In this document: positions 27,792 to 35,337 of the stretch, piece after piece
How the letters are laid out: every line of letters begins with the position of its first letter
How positions within the stretch are numbered: position 1 is the first letter of the stretch
Source of the DNA: Micromonospora sp. HM5-17
Lineage (GTDB): Bacteria > Actinomycetota > Actinomycetes > Mycobacteriales > Micromonosporaceae
Direction of reading: 5' to 3'
DNA: 64,000 nucleotides
NCBI RefSeq assembly: GCF_003762835.1
Contig: NZ_RJWA01000007.1
Coordinates: forward strand, 124,001 to 188,000
Made by a program: the position numbers and the translations under genes
The notes under the pieces: generated by a model
Seen by the model: the letters and a program-made list of their open reading frames with translations, nothing else
What the model was told of the DNA's origin: nothing
Databases searched by the model: none

Positions 27792-28376
27792 TCACAGGTG
27801 AGCGACGATGTCTCCGGCGGCGTTGCGTCCGATGACGGCGGTGATGTCGGAGAGTTTCATGCCGTCGCGGTCGGGGCCGCTGCGGGGAAGCCAGACCGCG
27901 TACGCGCCGACCTGGCGACCGCGGGTCGCGGGCAGCGGGTGAACCGATCCTGTGGCGGTCTGGCCGAACATGGTCACGGAGACACTGGTGATGTCGCCGC
28001 GGGTCGATCCGACCAGGATGATTTCGTCCGACCCCGGGTCCCAGGGTACGAGGTAGGGCAGTGGTTTGGCCGGCAGCAGCGGTGGACCGATTTCGTCCAG
28101 AGCGGAGGGCGCCGGATCGCAGAAGATGCTCTCGTTCTTCTTGCCGTCCACCCACCTGTCGCCAGCGCGGGCCGCGCGTACGCAGAACATGTCCTCTGCC
28201 AGCCAGGCGGAGGTTTCCCAGCCGGGAACGCGCGTGTCCAGTACGACCGGCTGGCCGAGAGTCGGTGGGTGGGGCCAGGACGCCGACGGCTTGGGGGCGG
28301 ACGAACCAAAATTGATCGTGCAGCCTGAGACGACGAGCAGGCCAGCAGCGAGGATGGCGAACATGCGTTTACGCAT
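27792..28376 (-). CDS. Small secreted lipoprotein, function unknown
   Basis: A 194-residue protein with a short signal (MRKRMFAILAAGLLVVSGC) and lipobox VSGC, so the mature protein starts at Cys19 and is lipid-anchored outside the cell. The body has four further cysteines at most and no motif I recognise. ATG 28376 is preferred because GAGG lies 9 bp upstream; an in-frame ATG nine bases earlier would also work. The start codon and first codons lie inside a 42-bp palindrome. Genes around it are accessory or damaged. Confidence 0.75.
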   Translation of the reverse strand: MRKRMFAILAAGLLVVSGCTINFGSSAPKPSASWPHPPTLGQPVVLDTRVPGWETSAWLAEDMFCVRAARAGDRWVDGKKNESIFCDPAPSALDEIGPPLLPAKPLPYLVPWDPGSDEIILVGSTRGDITSVSVTMFGQTATGSVHPLPATRGRQVGAYAVWLPRSGPDRDGMKLSDITAVIGRNAAGDIVAHL

Positions 28377-28390
28377 GTTCGCCATCCTCG
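28349..28390. repeat. 42-bp perfect palindrome across the lipoprotein start
   Basis: Two 20-bp arms (28349-28368 and 28371-28390) are exact reverse complements around TT. The palindrome covers the binding site, both candidate ATGs and the first codons of the lipoprotein gene, so the mRNA can fold into a very stable hairpin over its own start. Both strands encode nearly the same peptide (MANMR-x-RMFAIL). Confidence 0.95.
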
Positions 28391-28442
28391 ACGACGAAGC
28401 CGCCTGAGCCCGCACCATTGGTTCAGAGGTTTCGAAGGTTGG

Positions 28443-28682
28443 TTAGCGGAGAGCCCTGACCTCGCTCAGCATACGCGCGCGATGCGCGGCGATGTTGGAT
28501 TCATCGAGGTCGGTACGGCTGCGCCGTACGTCCCGCCGGTTCTTCGCCATCAGGCCTGCCTGGCCGTTAGCTGCTTCCTGTTCAGGGAGGTCGATACTGG
28601 CGGCCACCTGTTCAGCCGTCTCCGGATCCAGACCCAGCAACCACCGCTCGACCTTCCCCGTCAGGTTCACGCTCCATGGCAT
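28443..28682 (-). pseudogene. Collapsed RelE/HigB toxin - XRE antitoxin module (in-frame fusion relic)
   Basis: The 79-residue frame starts like a HigB/RelE-type toxin (MPWSVNLTGKVERWLLGLDP, ETAEQVAASIDL) and after about residue 40 switches to the N-terminus of the XRE antitoxin that normally follows (LMAKNRRDVRRSRTDLDE, IAAHRARMLSEVRALR). The toxin's catalytic half and the antitoxin's helix-turn-helix are both gone. A deletion seems to have joined the two genes, and a stop truncates the second. Neither activity is expected. Family assignment is from memory of the conserved wording, not a search. Confidence 0.65.
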
Positions 28683-28771
28683 TTCCCGATCGGTGTACGG
28701 ATCCCCTGAAGGTGGAGGCGCCTTCCGGTGGCTGATCACCATGCCGCCGAGCGGCTACCCGTAGCACATAC

Positions 28772-29200
28772 TCAAGGGCGGTCTGCCAACTCCGCTGCTT
28801 CGGCGAGGAGGGCGTCAAGCTGTTCGTCGGTGACTGACGCGTCAGTCAAGACCTTGTAGATGACGGCGGCCTGAATCTTGCCGATCATGTTTGGCTCGAT
28901 ATCGTAGTCGAAGTCTGGATCGAGATTCGCCTTGATCAGAGCCTCTGCGTCCTCGGCGCTGATGTCAGGGCCGCCGTTCGCGAGATCGGCGCGCAAATCT
29001 GCCACGAATTTAATCACTTCCGCAGGTGAGGCGTTCTCCCCGAAACGTCGATCAACGGCCAGGAAGAACAACGATGCGAGGAATCGAGGGAAGCCGTCCC
29101 ACCCTTCGGCGTCGAGCTGCGCTTGAATTCTGTCGTGCGCCTCGTTGTCTCCGCGTACCAGGGTCCGAATGTATTCGGTGAGCTCAGGATTGATCGTCAT
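28772..29200 (-). CDS. Hypothetical acidic protein, third gene of an overlapping operon
   Basis: A 142-residue, acidic, mostly helical protein (MTINPELTEYIRTLVRGDNE ...) without signal or membrane helix. No family recognised. ATG 29200 follows GAGAGAAG and lies inside the end of the previous gene (17-bp overlap), so translation is coupled. Being cytoplasmic, small and last in an operon with two coiled-coil proteins, it could be an immunity or chaperone protein, but nothing in the sequence proves this. Confidence 0.7.
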   Translation of the reverse strand: MTINPELTEYIRTLVRGDNEAHDRIQAQLDAEGWDGFPRFLASLFFLAVDRRFGENASPAEVIKFVADLRADLANGGPDISAEDAEALIKANLDPDFDYDIEPNMIGKIQAAVIYKVLTDASVTDEQLDALLAEAAELADRP

Positions 29201-29837
29201 CTTCTCTCTTTCGCTCTCGTTGCTTCCTGATGTGGTTCCATGCAGCCTTGGCTGCTACGGCGACCGCGCCGGTTGCCATGATGGCGGCCGTAATCGGATT
29301 GTCGACCTGGGGACGATCCTGAGGTGGAGGCGGTTTTGGCGGGCTGGTTCCGGCGGAGGTTGTACCTGGGTTCTGCTGCTGCCTGAAGTAGCTGAAGACG
29401 GCCTTCCCGCCATCCTCCACCTGCTTCAGGGTGGACTCGGTGTCCTCGGCCTTCTTCACCTGCTTACGCCAGATGATGTCTGCTTTACGTCCTCGTCGCT
29501 CGGCTTCGCTAAGGAGGCGTTCGCCGGACGGCATCTCCGCGTCGGAGACGTCTGAGTCATTCGCGGAGCCCGGGGCAATTTTGTTGAGATATTTTGTAAG
29601 GTGGGATCGCGCTTCGTTGAGTAGTCGAGCCGCCCTGGCTGCCTTGTCGCTTGCCGTACGGATATCGGTGATGGCTTCTCGGATTTGTGGATGTTCGGTA
29701 CCCGACCCGGCCTCAGAGTAGCGTCCATGGGCATGTTCGGCGTCTGCTTGAGCACGCATGGTGGTGACTGCGGCGGCAGCGAGGCGTTCACGCACCTGGA
29801 GAAGTTGGGCGACGATGTCGGCGACGGAAGCGGTCAT
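29184..29837 (-). CDS. Coiled-coil protein with C-terminal membrane helix, function unknown
   Basis: A 217-residue protein. The first about 75 residues are alanine-rich helix (ADIVAQLLQVRERLAAAAVT) reminiscent of WXG100-like proteins. A charged coiled coil follows (RLLSEAERRGRKADIIWRKQ), then a proline-rich hinge (PPKPPPPQDRP, about 170), a hydrophobic helix (ITAAIMATGAVAVAAKAAW, about 182-200) and a very basic tail. This fits a tail-anchored or surface-linked protein. It overlaps the gene before by 4 bp (ATGA) and the gene after by 17 bp. Confidence 0.72.
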   Translation of the reverse strand: MTASVADIVAQLLQVRERLAAAAVTTMRAQADAEHAHGRYSEAGSGTEHPQIREAITDIRTASDKAARAARLLNEARSHLTKYLNKIAPGSANDSDVSDAEMPSGERLLSEAERRGRKADIIWRKQVKKAEDTESTLKQVEDGGKAVFSYFRQQQNPGTTSAGTSPPKPPPPQDRPQVDNPITAAIMATGAVAVAAKAAWNHIRKQRERKREDDDQS

Positions 29838-30094
29838 CCGATCGTGCCAAGGTAGGTGTTTGCGTGTTCAATGGCGGCGTCGATTCGGCGGTTCGTCAAC
29901 TCGATCTCGCGACTGAACCCTTCAAGGATCTTGATTCCGGCCTGTGCATCTTCATCCTGGCTGTCGTGGATGGTGACTTGGGCGAGCTCTTTAACGGCGG
30001 CAATCTCGGCGTCTACCTGCTCCAAGATCGTTTTTGCTGATCTTGCGTTCTGGTTGCCGTCCTGGATGGTGCGCTTGACCTCGTTGAGGCTCAC
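29834..30094 (-). CDS. Small helical protein (DUF6244-like/WXG100-like), first gene of overlapping operon
   Basis: An 86-residue all-helical protein (VSLNEVKRTIQDGNQNARSA ...) without signal peptide, close in size and pattern to WXG100-type or DUF6244 proteins of Micromonosporaceae. GTG 30094 is preceded by GAGAGGCAACACG. An upstream in-frame ATG at 30139 is possible but less well placed. The stop overlaps the next start. Confidence 0.68.
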   Translation of the reverse strand: MSLNEVKRTIQDGNQNARSAKTILEQVDAEIAAVKELAQVTIHDSQDEDAQAGIKILEGFSREIELTNRRIDAAIEHANTYLGTIG

Positions 30095-30609
30095 CGTGTT
30101 GCCTCTCGACTGAACCACGACGCTGACAGACCTGCCCATTGCGGCGGCGCCGTCTCGACCGGTGGTGCTGGTTGCTGCTAGGTCGTGCTCGCCCTGTTCG
30201 GCGTCTTGTAGGGCGTCGGTGACCTAGGGCTGGCCGTTGCGGCGGGCGAACTTTTGGAGGCTGGTGCGAGGCTGCTGGGTAGTGGAGTGGACCTGGTGCG
30301 GCTTGTCGCGCTTGCGCTTCGCCGGAGCGCCGTCCTGGCCTTCTCGATGCTGGCCAACCCATCCTCCAACTGGCGGTCGCGGGAAGACGCATGATCGTGC
30401 GGATCCACGTCCCGGGCGTGGTTCCGGAGCTGCGGTCGACTGAACCCTATCCAAGTTGGGCAAGCGGTGCCGCCCTGGTTGCCCGCGCAAGGCATCGGGT
30501 CGGTCGGCAGCCAGAAGAGGCCCAACCCGTGCAAGATCCGAGGTCTTGGGCTGGGTGGCTGCGACCATGACGATTTTCCGTTCAAGATCTCGGATCTTGT
30601 GGCTGGCAG
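30095..30609. other. Decayed intergenic stretch (515 bp)
   Basis: On the minus strand, fragments such as DRQLEDGLASIEKARTALRR appear in one frame and continue in another frame, ending in a stop near 30224. This suggests a frameshifted helical gene that once preceded the three-gene operon. No intact gene can be supported. Confidence 0.4.
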
Positions 30610-30828
30610 CTACTTGGGCTCGGCCACGAAGACGCCCTTGCCCTGATGGCCGTAGACGAGCCCTTCAGCCTTGAGGATGACGATCGCCATGTGGACGGCG
30701 TTGTTGCCAACCCCGTACTTGGCCTGAAGTTGAGTAATGGAGGGCAGCTTGTCGCCCGGACCGAGCACGCCAGACTTGATCTGGTTGCGCAGGTCGTCAG
30801 CGACACGCTGGTAGTTCGGCGTGACCAT
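30610..30828 (-). CDS. Stand-alone GntR-type winged-helix regulator
   Basis: A 72-residue protein that is only the GntR DNA-binding domain: YQRVADDLRNQIKSGVLGPG, LPSITQLQAKYGVGNNAVHM, AIVILKAEGLVYGHQGKGVF. There is no effector-binding domain; such mini-GntR proteins often control mobile-element functions. ATG 30828 is preceded by GGGAGACGAAACAC. A 14-bp direct repeat and a 15-bp inverted repeat lie just upstream and may be its own operators. Confidence 0.8.
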   Translation of the reverse strand: MVTPNYQRVADDLRNQIKSGVLGPGDKLPSITQLQAKYGVGNNAVHMAIVILKAEGLVYGHQGKGVFVAEPK

Positions 30829-31172
30829 GTGTTTCGTCTCCCTGGGTAGCACGCCGATTCGATCACGCAAAGTCGCAAGCTTCAACTACTTGTACTCATC
30901 GCGGGTACCGCGATATGTTCTGCCCCGGGTGATCCCTGGGTAGCACTTTGTGATCATCCTCCATCTGGGCCGGTTGGCTTATCCAAGCTGTCCGTCCCAA
31001 CCCCTGTTACGTCCTGCTGTCGTACTCGTCGATGCGGCCTGTGTCTTCTGGTGCTGGGCCGCCAGTCCAATGCCCTGACGGGGAAGGTCACTGAGCTGTG
31101 TGCGGATGCTGTCTCGATGGGTGTCAGACCCGATCGCCGCCTGGGTGGCAGTATCGGCTGATCTGGCTGTGG
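30829..31172. promoter_or_regulatory. Control region of the mini-GntR gene with repeated sites
   Basis: TCCCTGGGTAGCAC occurs twice exactly (30839-30852 and 30933-30946) and a 15-bp inverted repeat TCGCGG-GTA-CCGCGA (30899-30913) lies between. The first copy covers the ribosome binding site of the GntR gene. The rest of the 344-bp gap shows no gene. Confidence 0.5.
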
Positions 31173-31466
31173 CTACCGGTCGGCCCGGCGCACGTACGTG
31201 CCGCGTTGGGGCACGACGTACAGCACGCCTTGCTCGACCAGGAGGGCGATCGCCCGACGGACTGTCGCGCGAGCGATCCCGTACTGCTGGACGAGTCGCT
31301 GTTCGCTCGGGATGGCGCGGTCGGGCTGCCAGTCGCCGCGCGTGATCCGGGAGGAGAGGATCGCCGCGAGCTGCTTGAACGGCGCGAGCGGCGCGCCGTG
31401 GTCGATCTCGTCGTCCGGACCGAGTCCATGTCGGCGACGGTACGGGTCTCCAGCCCTCAGGTCCAG
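31173..31466 (-). CDS. Second GntR-type regulator, no standard start codon
   Basis: The frame contains a complete GntR winged helix: APFKQLAAILSSRITRGDWQ, IPSEQRLVQQYGIARATVRR, LLVEQGVLYVVPQRGTYV. It ends at TAG 31173-31175. Directly upstream is an in-frame TAG (31467-31469) that ends the AlpA-like fragment, and between the two no ATG, GTG or TTG precedes the domain; only CTG codons (31466, 31460) could start it, with AGGAGCAGG-type sequence upstream. It is therefore either a CTG-started, coupled gene or a pseudogene cut from its start. It was too irregular for standard gene finding and was read by hand. Confidence 0.55.
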   Translation of the reverse strand: MDLRAGDPYRRRHGLGPDDEIDHGAPLAPFKQLAAILSSRITRGDWQPDRAIPSEQRLVQQYGIARATVRRAIALLVEQGVLYVVPQRGTYVRRADR

Positions 31467-31590
31467 CTAAGCCTGCTCCTGCTCCTGATCGTCGTCCTCG
31501 GGGATGGCCCGCTGTGGTCTGCGGTGCTCGGTGATCCACCGTTCGACGTCCGACTTGAGCCAGACCGATAGGGCGGCTGGGCGGTGTTGG
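31467..31590 (-). pseudogene. Fragment of an AlpA/excisionase-like HTH gene, frameshifted
   Basis: The minus-strand frame PAALSVWLKSDVERWITEHR, followed by an acidic tail, matches the last third of the intact AlpA-like gene at 31708 (VWLAEDVERWIAEHRP). Preceding residues continue only in another frame, so the copy is damaged. It suggests tandem duplication of an HTH gene, with the older copy decaying. Confidence 0.55.
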
Positions 31591-31707
31591 CGGGTGGGAG
31601 ATCCGGAACGACCGGATCAGCGGTGCTTCGGTTGCGCACGGTCCGGCGCCACCGGCGCCACGGGGCTGGCCGGAGGAGGGGAGGCGCCAGACGAACTCGG
31701 CCCGGCG

Positions 31708-31902
31708 CTATTCGTCCAGTTCGGGGCGGTGTTCCGCGATCCAGCGTTCGACGTCCTCGGCCAGCCATACCCGTCCTTGCCGCAACTCGGCGACCGGCTC
31801 CGGGAACGAGCGACGCTGGGTCAGCTCATAGACGCGCTGCTTCGAAATCCCGCCCAGGCGTACACGAATCTCGTGCGTGCCCATGAGTCGGAGTTTCGCC
31901 AC
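31708..31902 (-). CDS. AlpA/excisionase-like helix-turn-helix protein
   Basis: A 64-residue DNA-binding protein of the MerR-like AlpA/Xis type: MGTHEIRVRLGGISKQRVYE is the HTH, then FPEPVAELRQGRVWLAEDVE and WIAEHRP. Such proteins serve as excisionases or promoter switches in integrative elements. The start is GTG 31902; ATG 31884 is an alternative. No integrase or replication gene is present nearby, so a link to a mobile element is inference. Confidence 0.75.
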   Translation of the reverse strand: MAKLRLMGTHEIRVRLGGISKQRVYELTQRRSFPEPVAELRQGRVWLAEDVERWIAEHRPELDE

Positions 31903-32234
31903 GCTTCTGAACGTAGGCTCCTTAGTCCTTGACCATTGGCAAGTTGATCGCTGGCAACCTGACTAGGGGACTTGACCTAAGGCAGGTGCTTCGGCAAGCT
32001 GAGGCGCGGGTTGCCCTGGCCCGGGCGCCCCTCATCCGGGCCAGGGCACCCATCTCCAGGTCTTGCACGGTGTCGACGCCAGAACGACTGCCGGCGCTGT
32101 GGGTGTGGTGGCCGGGAGTGGAGACAGGCCCGGGGCGGGTGCCGGGCTCCGCCCGTCGGCTATCCGGGTAGCCGGCGGGCGTCCCCGCCCGCCTCGGTGC
32201 CGCCGTACCAGGAACAAGAAGAGGAAGGGACGAG
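31903..32234. promoter_or_regulatory. Divergent control region between AlpA-like gene and rightward operon
   Basis: CTTGACC occurs twice (31928-31934 and 31971-31977), flanked by CTTAG (31921) and CTAAG (31977-31981) as an outer inverted pair; TTGGCAA and TGGCAA lie between. These look like regulator sites. GGAAGGGACGAG just before 32235 is the ribosome binding site of the rightward operon. Confidence 0.4.
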
Positions 32235-32519
32235 ATGGCGAGGAAGAGAAGGTGGTCGTCTGATGAGTGGCCGGTGCCTCGGCGAGCGTCGGCGTCGGAG
32301 TTGCGGTTCGCGGCGCGTGCGGTGGTGGCGCATTTGCCGGAGTCGCGGGCTGCGGGTGCGCGGTGTGTGTTCGACGGTCGGGTGCATCCGTGTAAGTGGT
32401 TTCGGTGGGGGTTTCGGGTGTTGACGGCGCATGGGGTGCCGGCGGGGCGGATCAGGGATCTGCTCGGGTTGCGGGGTCCGGTGGGGTCGCGGGGTCGGCG
32501 GCGGTCTGCCGCCGGTTGA
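32235..32519 (+). CDS. Conserved-looking small basic protein, function unknown
   Basis: A 94-residue basic protein (MARKRRWSSDEWPVPRRASA ... VFDGRVHPCKWFRWGFRVLT ... GRIRDLLGL). No membrane segment. ATG 32235 has a good binding site. First gene of a rightward operon with the DivIVA-like and zinc-ribbon proteins. Function not recognised. Confidence 0.65.
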   Translation: MARKRRWSSDEWPVPRRASASELRFAARAVVAHLPESRAAGARCVFDGRVHPCKWFRWGFRVLTAHGVPAGRIRDLLGLRGPVGSRGRRRSAAG

Positions 32520-32546
32520 CGTGCAGGTGATCGAGGAAAGGGGTGG

Positions 32547-32903
32547 TTGGTGGTGCGTTCTTTCGTGGGTTGGTTGGTGCGGCGGGGTGTGCCGCCGGGT
32601 CGGCGGTTGGGGTCGGTGGTGCACCGGCCGCCGTCGGTGCCGGGTCGGTTGCCGGTGTCGGGTGGTCGGGTGTTGTGGCCGTCGCAGGTGCGGTCGCAGC
32701 GGTTCCGCCTGGTGGGGTTTGGTCGGCGTGGGGTTGACCCTGAGGAGGTGGCGGCGTTTCTGGACCGGGTGGCGGGTGATCTGGCGTGGGCGTATGGGGA
32801 GGTGGCGAGTCTGCGGGAGCAGAACGCGCGGATCAAGGACGCGTTGCGAAGCTGGCAGTCCCGGCACGCGCCGACCGCCCGCGACCTGGCGGGGTACCGG
32901 TGA
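32547..32903 (+). CDS. Small DivIVA-like coiled-coil protein
   Basis: A 118-residue protein. The basic N-terminal half leads to a DivIVA-type motif (RFRLVGFGRRGVDPEEVAAF, LDRVAGDLAWAYGEV) and a short coiled coil ending ARIKDALRSWQSRHAP. DivIVA-type proteins bind curved membrane and recruit division or growth proteins; this one is much shorter than true DivIVA. A paralogue lies at 56521 with the same next gene. The stop overlaps the next start as GTGA. Confidence 0.75.
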   Translation: MVVRSFVGWLVRRGVPPGRRLGSVVHRPPSVPGRLPVSGGRVLWPSQVRSQRFRLVGFGRRGVDPEEVAAFLDRVAGDLAWAYGEVASLREQNARIKDALRSWQSRHAPTARDLAGYR

Positions 32904-33172
32904 CCGGCCGGTACGTCGTCCACGTGCCCTTCACCGCCCCGGACGAGCCCGCCGCCCGGCAGTTCGCCCGGATCGCCGCCCGGATGGTCGGCATGCTGCC
33001 CGGCGCCAACGACATGGCCGCGACCGTGTCGGAGCTGGACGACCAGCGGCTTCAGTTCCGGCTCTTCTGCGGGCGGTTCGTCGGCGGTGGCCGACGCTGC
33101 GAGCGGCCGATCGCCCATCCGCCGCCGTGCACGACGATCGAGCCGGCGCCCCCGCGGGAGGCCGTCCGATGA
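32900..33172 (+). CDS. Partner of the DivIVA-like protein, function unknown
   Basis: A 90-residue protein starting GTG 32900 (GTGA overlap): VTGRYVVHVPFTAPDEPAAR, FARIAARMVGMLPGANDMAA, then a cysteine-containing tail (FCGRFVGGGRRCERPIAHPP) with a Cys-x(n)-Cys-His pattern. It is paralogous to 56847-57167 (VTRYVIHLPVTVADLDAAVR). Overlaps with genes on both sides (GTGA and ATGA) indicate translational coupling. Confidence 0.72.
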   Translation: MTGRYVVHVPFTAPDEPAARQFARIAARMVGMLPGANDMAATVSELDDQRLQFRLFCGRFVGGGRRCERPIAHPPPCTTIEPAPPREAVR

Positions 33173-35337
33173 CCGGGGAAGCCTCGGACGGGCCGCCGGT
33201 GGTGCTCTGCCCGTCGTGTGACGGGCTCGGCTTCGCCCTCGTCGCCTGCCGGTGCACCAGCGGCGGAAACCGGCTGCTAATCACCGACGACGTGGACCGG
33301 CCGGCGGGAGAGCCGTACCAGGACTGCGAGCTGTGCGACGGGGTCGGCACGGTCGGCGCACCCTGCCACAGCTGCCGGCAGTCCGGGCGGCGCCGAGCCC
33401 AGCTCGTGCTGACCGTGGCGAACGTCGACACCGGGGCGGTGGCCTCGGCGAACGTCGTACCCGGAGTGGTGGAACCGGCGCCCTGGCCCGGCGACGGGGG
33501 CGCCAGCTGGCACCTGCCGCTCGCTCCGCTGCTCCGCGAACTGGCCGCCGCGGTCGGCGCGAACTCCTGGACCGACGCCCGCCAGCCCGGTTCGCCGGAC
33601 GGACCGATCGTCCTGCTGCCGCGCGACTGGCGCCCGGAACTGCCCGAGGTAGCCCGGCGGATGGCCGAGGCGACGGCACTCGCCGGGGAGTCGTTGGACG
33701 CCTGGCGCCTCTACCTGGGGCGTACCGGGGCCGCGTCGCCCCGCGACCCCGCCGCCGTGCTGGCCCGGCGGTGCCGGCTCGCCGACCTGCTCTGCCTCGA
33801 CCTGGTGGTCGAGGCCCGGCGCACCGCGCTCGGCCTGACCTGGCATCTCCGCTACGAGGTCCCGGGCGGGCCGGTCCCGACCGACGCCGGGCGTGGCGCC
33901 GACAACCTCGCCAGCGCGATCGTCGACACCTCCGACCTGGACGCCTGCTACGGCCTGGCCGAACGCGGTCTGGTCGCCCCCGCCCACCACCTGGCCGCCG
34001 GCTACCAGCCCCGCCCCGACCCCCCGGCGATCGACCTCGACCTGCTCGAACGCCGGATCGTCGCCGACTGCCTCGACCTCGACACCGGCGCCCCGACCGC
34101 GGGCGCGCAGGCGATCTGGCGGGACGGCCGCTGGTGGCACACCAGCCTCCGCGCCGCCGGCACCACCGAACGGCTCAGCGAGTGGTCGACCGGCCAGATC
34201 GTCAGCCGGCGCACCCCACTCCTGCGGCGCGGCTGGGCGCCGCCGGCCCCGTCGTGGCAGGGCACCGCCGTCCCGTACGCCGCCTGCCCCGACTGCGACC
34301 CGCACAGCCGGCTCCGCCGTTGCGGCTGTCGGCCGCGGTACACCCCGGCCGACCCCCACTGCCCGAAGTGCGCCGGCACCGGCCGCGCCCCGTCGTCACT
34401 GCGCTGCGACACCTGCCACGACAGTCGCCGGCTCTACCGCGACGTGACCATCACGATCACCGACCTGACCAGCCGGGTCATCCACCTCACCTGGCGGGTC
34501 GACGCGACCGGCTGGCGGACCGGCGAGATCAGCTGGTACGTCGCCGACGCCGGCACCGTCCACGCGGGGGACCAGACCTGGCGGGCCGGCGAGCGGATCG
34601 CCGCACCGCACGTCGCCACCCACCCCGGCGGCAAGCCCCTCCACCAGCTCCCCACCCCGTTCCGGCTCGGCGAGTGGGCCCGCGCCTTCGGCGTACGTCC
34701 CGAGGACCTGACCGACCTCGACGGCGGCGGCGACATCGGCACCGGCCTGCGCACCGGCACGATCACCCTGCACCGCCCCGGGGACGATCCGCTGACCGGG
34801 TACCTGACGGAAGCCGCCCGGGGCCGCCCGGGCGCCCGGGTGTTCGTGCTCGCCCGCCGACCCGACGTGCCACCCCTGGCCGACCTGGTCCGGCTCGTCC
34901 TCGGGCTGCGCCTGGCCGTCACCGTCACCCTCGTGGACCACGTCCGCAACACCGGAGACCTGCGACTGGTCCAGGGCGAGAGCTGGGACGTCACGATCCG
35001 GCCACCCGGCGCGCCGGTCGTGCCGGCCGACCCGCCCACCCGATCCACCCCGGAGGCCGCCGTCGCGTTCTGCCTCGACTACCTTGAACTCGCCATCGCC
35101 GGCAGCGTCCCCGACGACCCGGACGCGCCGATCCCGGTGCCACAGACCCCGACCCCGGCCATCGTCGACGACCCGGTACCCCTGCTCCGTCGACTCGCCC
35201 GCCACCACGCCGGGCACCCCGTCGCCGTCCACTACGCCGGCACGACCTGCCAGGTGTGGTTGCGCGACCGCGACGGCGTACGCCACCTCGCCACCGCGCC
35301 AAGCCTCCCCGCCGCCCTCGACGCCCTCACGCTCTGA
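33169..35337 (+). CDS. Large zinc-ribbon (DnaJ-type CxxC) protein, function unknown
   Basis: A 722-residue soluble protein with two clusters of DnaJ-like zinc motifs. Cluster one (residues 14-71) has CPSCDGLGF, CRC, CELCDGVGTVGAPCHSC. Cluster two (about 373-420) has CPDCD, CGC, CPKCAGTGRAPS, CDTCHDSRRLYRD. The first about 70 residues and the middle cluster flank a domain of about 300 residues; the second half is beta-rich (TITITDLTSRVIHLTWRVDA). No J-domain, nuclease or ATPase motif was found. ATG 33169 overlaps the previous stop. It ends the operon begun at 32235. Confidence 0.72.
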   Translation: MTGEASDGPPVVLCPSCDGLGFALVACRCTSGGNRLLITDDVDRPAGEPYQDCELCDGVGTVGAPCHSCRQSGRRRAQLVLTVANVDTGAVASANVVPGVVEPAPWPGDGGASWHLPLAPLLRELAAAVGANSWTDARQPGSPDGPIVLLPRDWRPELPEVARRMAEATALAGESLDAWRLYLGRTGAASPRDPAAVLARRCRLADLLCLDLVVEARRTALGLTWHLRYEVPGGPVPTDAGRGADNLASAIVDTSDLDACYGLAERGLVAPAHHLAAGYQPRPDPPAIDLDLLERRIVADCLDLDTGAPTAGAQAIWRDGRWWHTSLRAAGTTERLSEWSTGQIVSRRTPLLRRGWAPPAPSWQGTAVPYAACPDCDPHSRLRRCGCRPRYTPADPHCPKCAGTGRAPSSLRCDTCHDSRRLYRDVTITITDLTSRVIHLTWRVDATGWRTGEISWYVADAGTVHAGDQTWRAGERIAAPHVATHPGGKPLHQLPTPFRLGEWARAFGVRPEDLTDLDGGGDIGTGLRTGTITLHRPGDDPLTGYLTEAARGRPGARVFVLARRPDVPPLADLVRLVLGLRLAVTVTLVDHVRNTGDLRLVQGESWDVTIRPPGAPVVPADPPTRSTPEAAVAFCLDYLELAIAGSVPDDPDAPIPVPQTPTPAIVDDPVPLLRRLARHHAGHPVAVHYAGTTCQVWLRDRDGVRHLATAPSLPAALDALTL

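Noticed and set aside
31922-33118. 398-codon leftward frame
   Set aside because: Antisense to the small-protein operon at 32235-33172, which has overlaps, binding sites and a paralogue elsewhere in the window.
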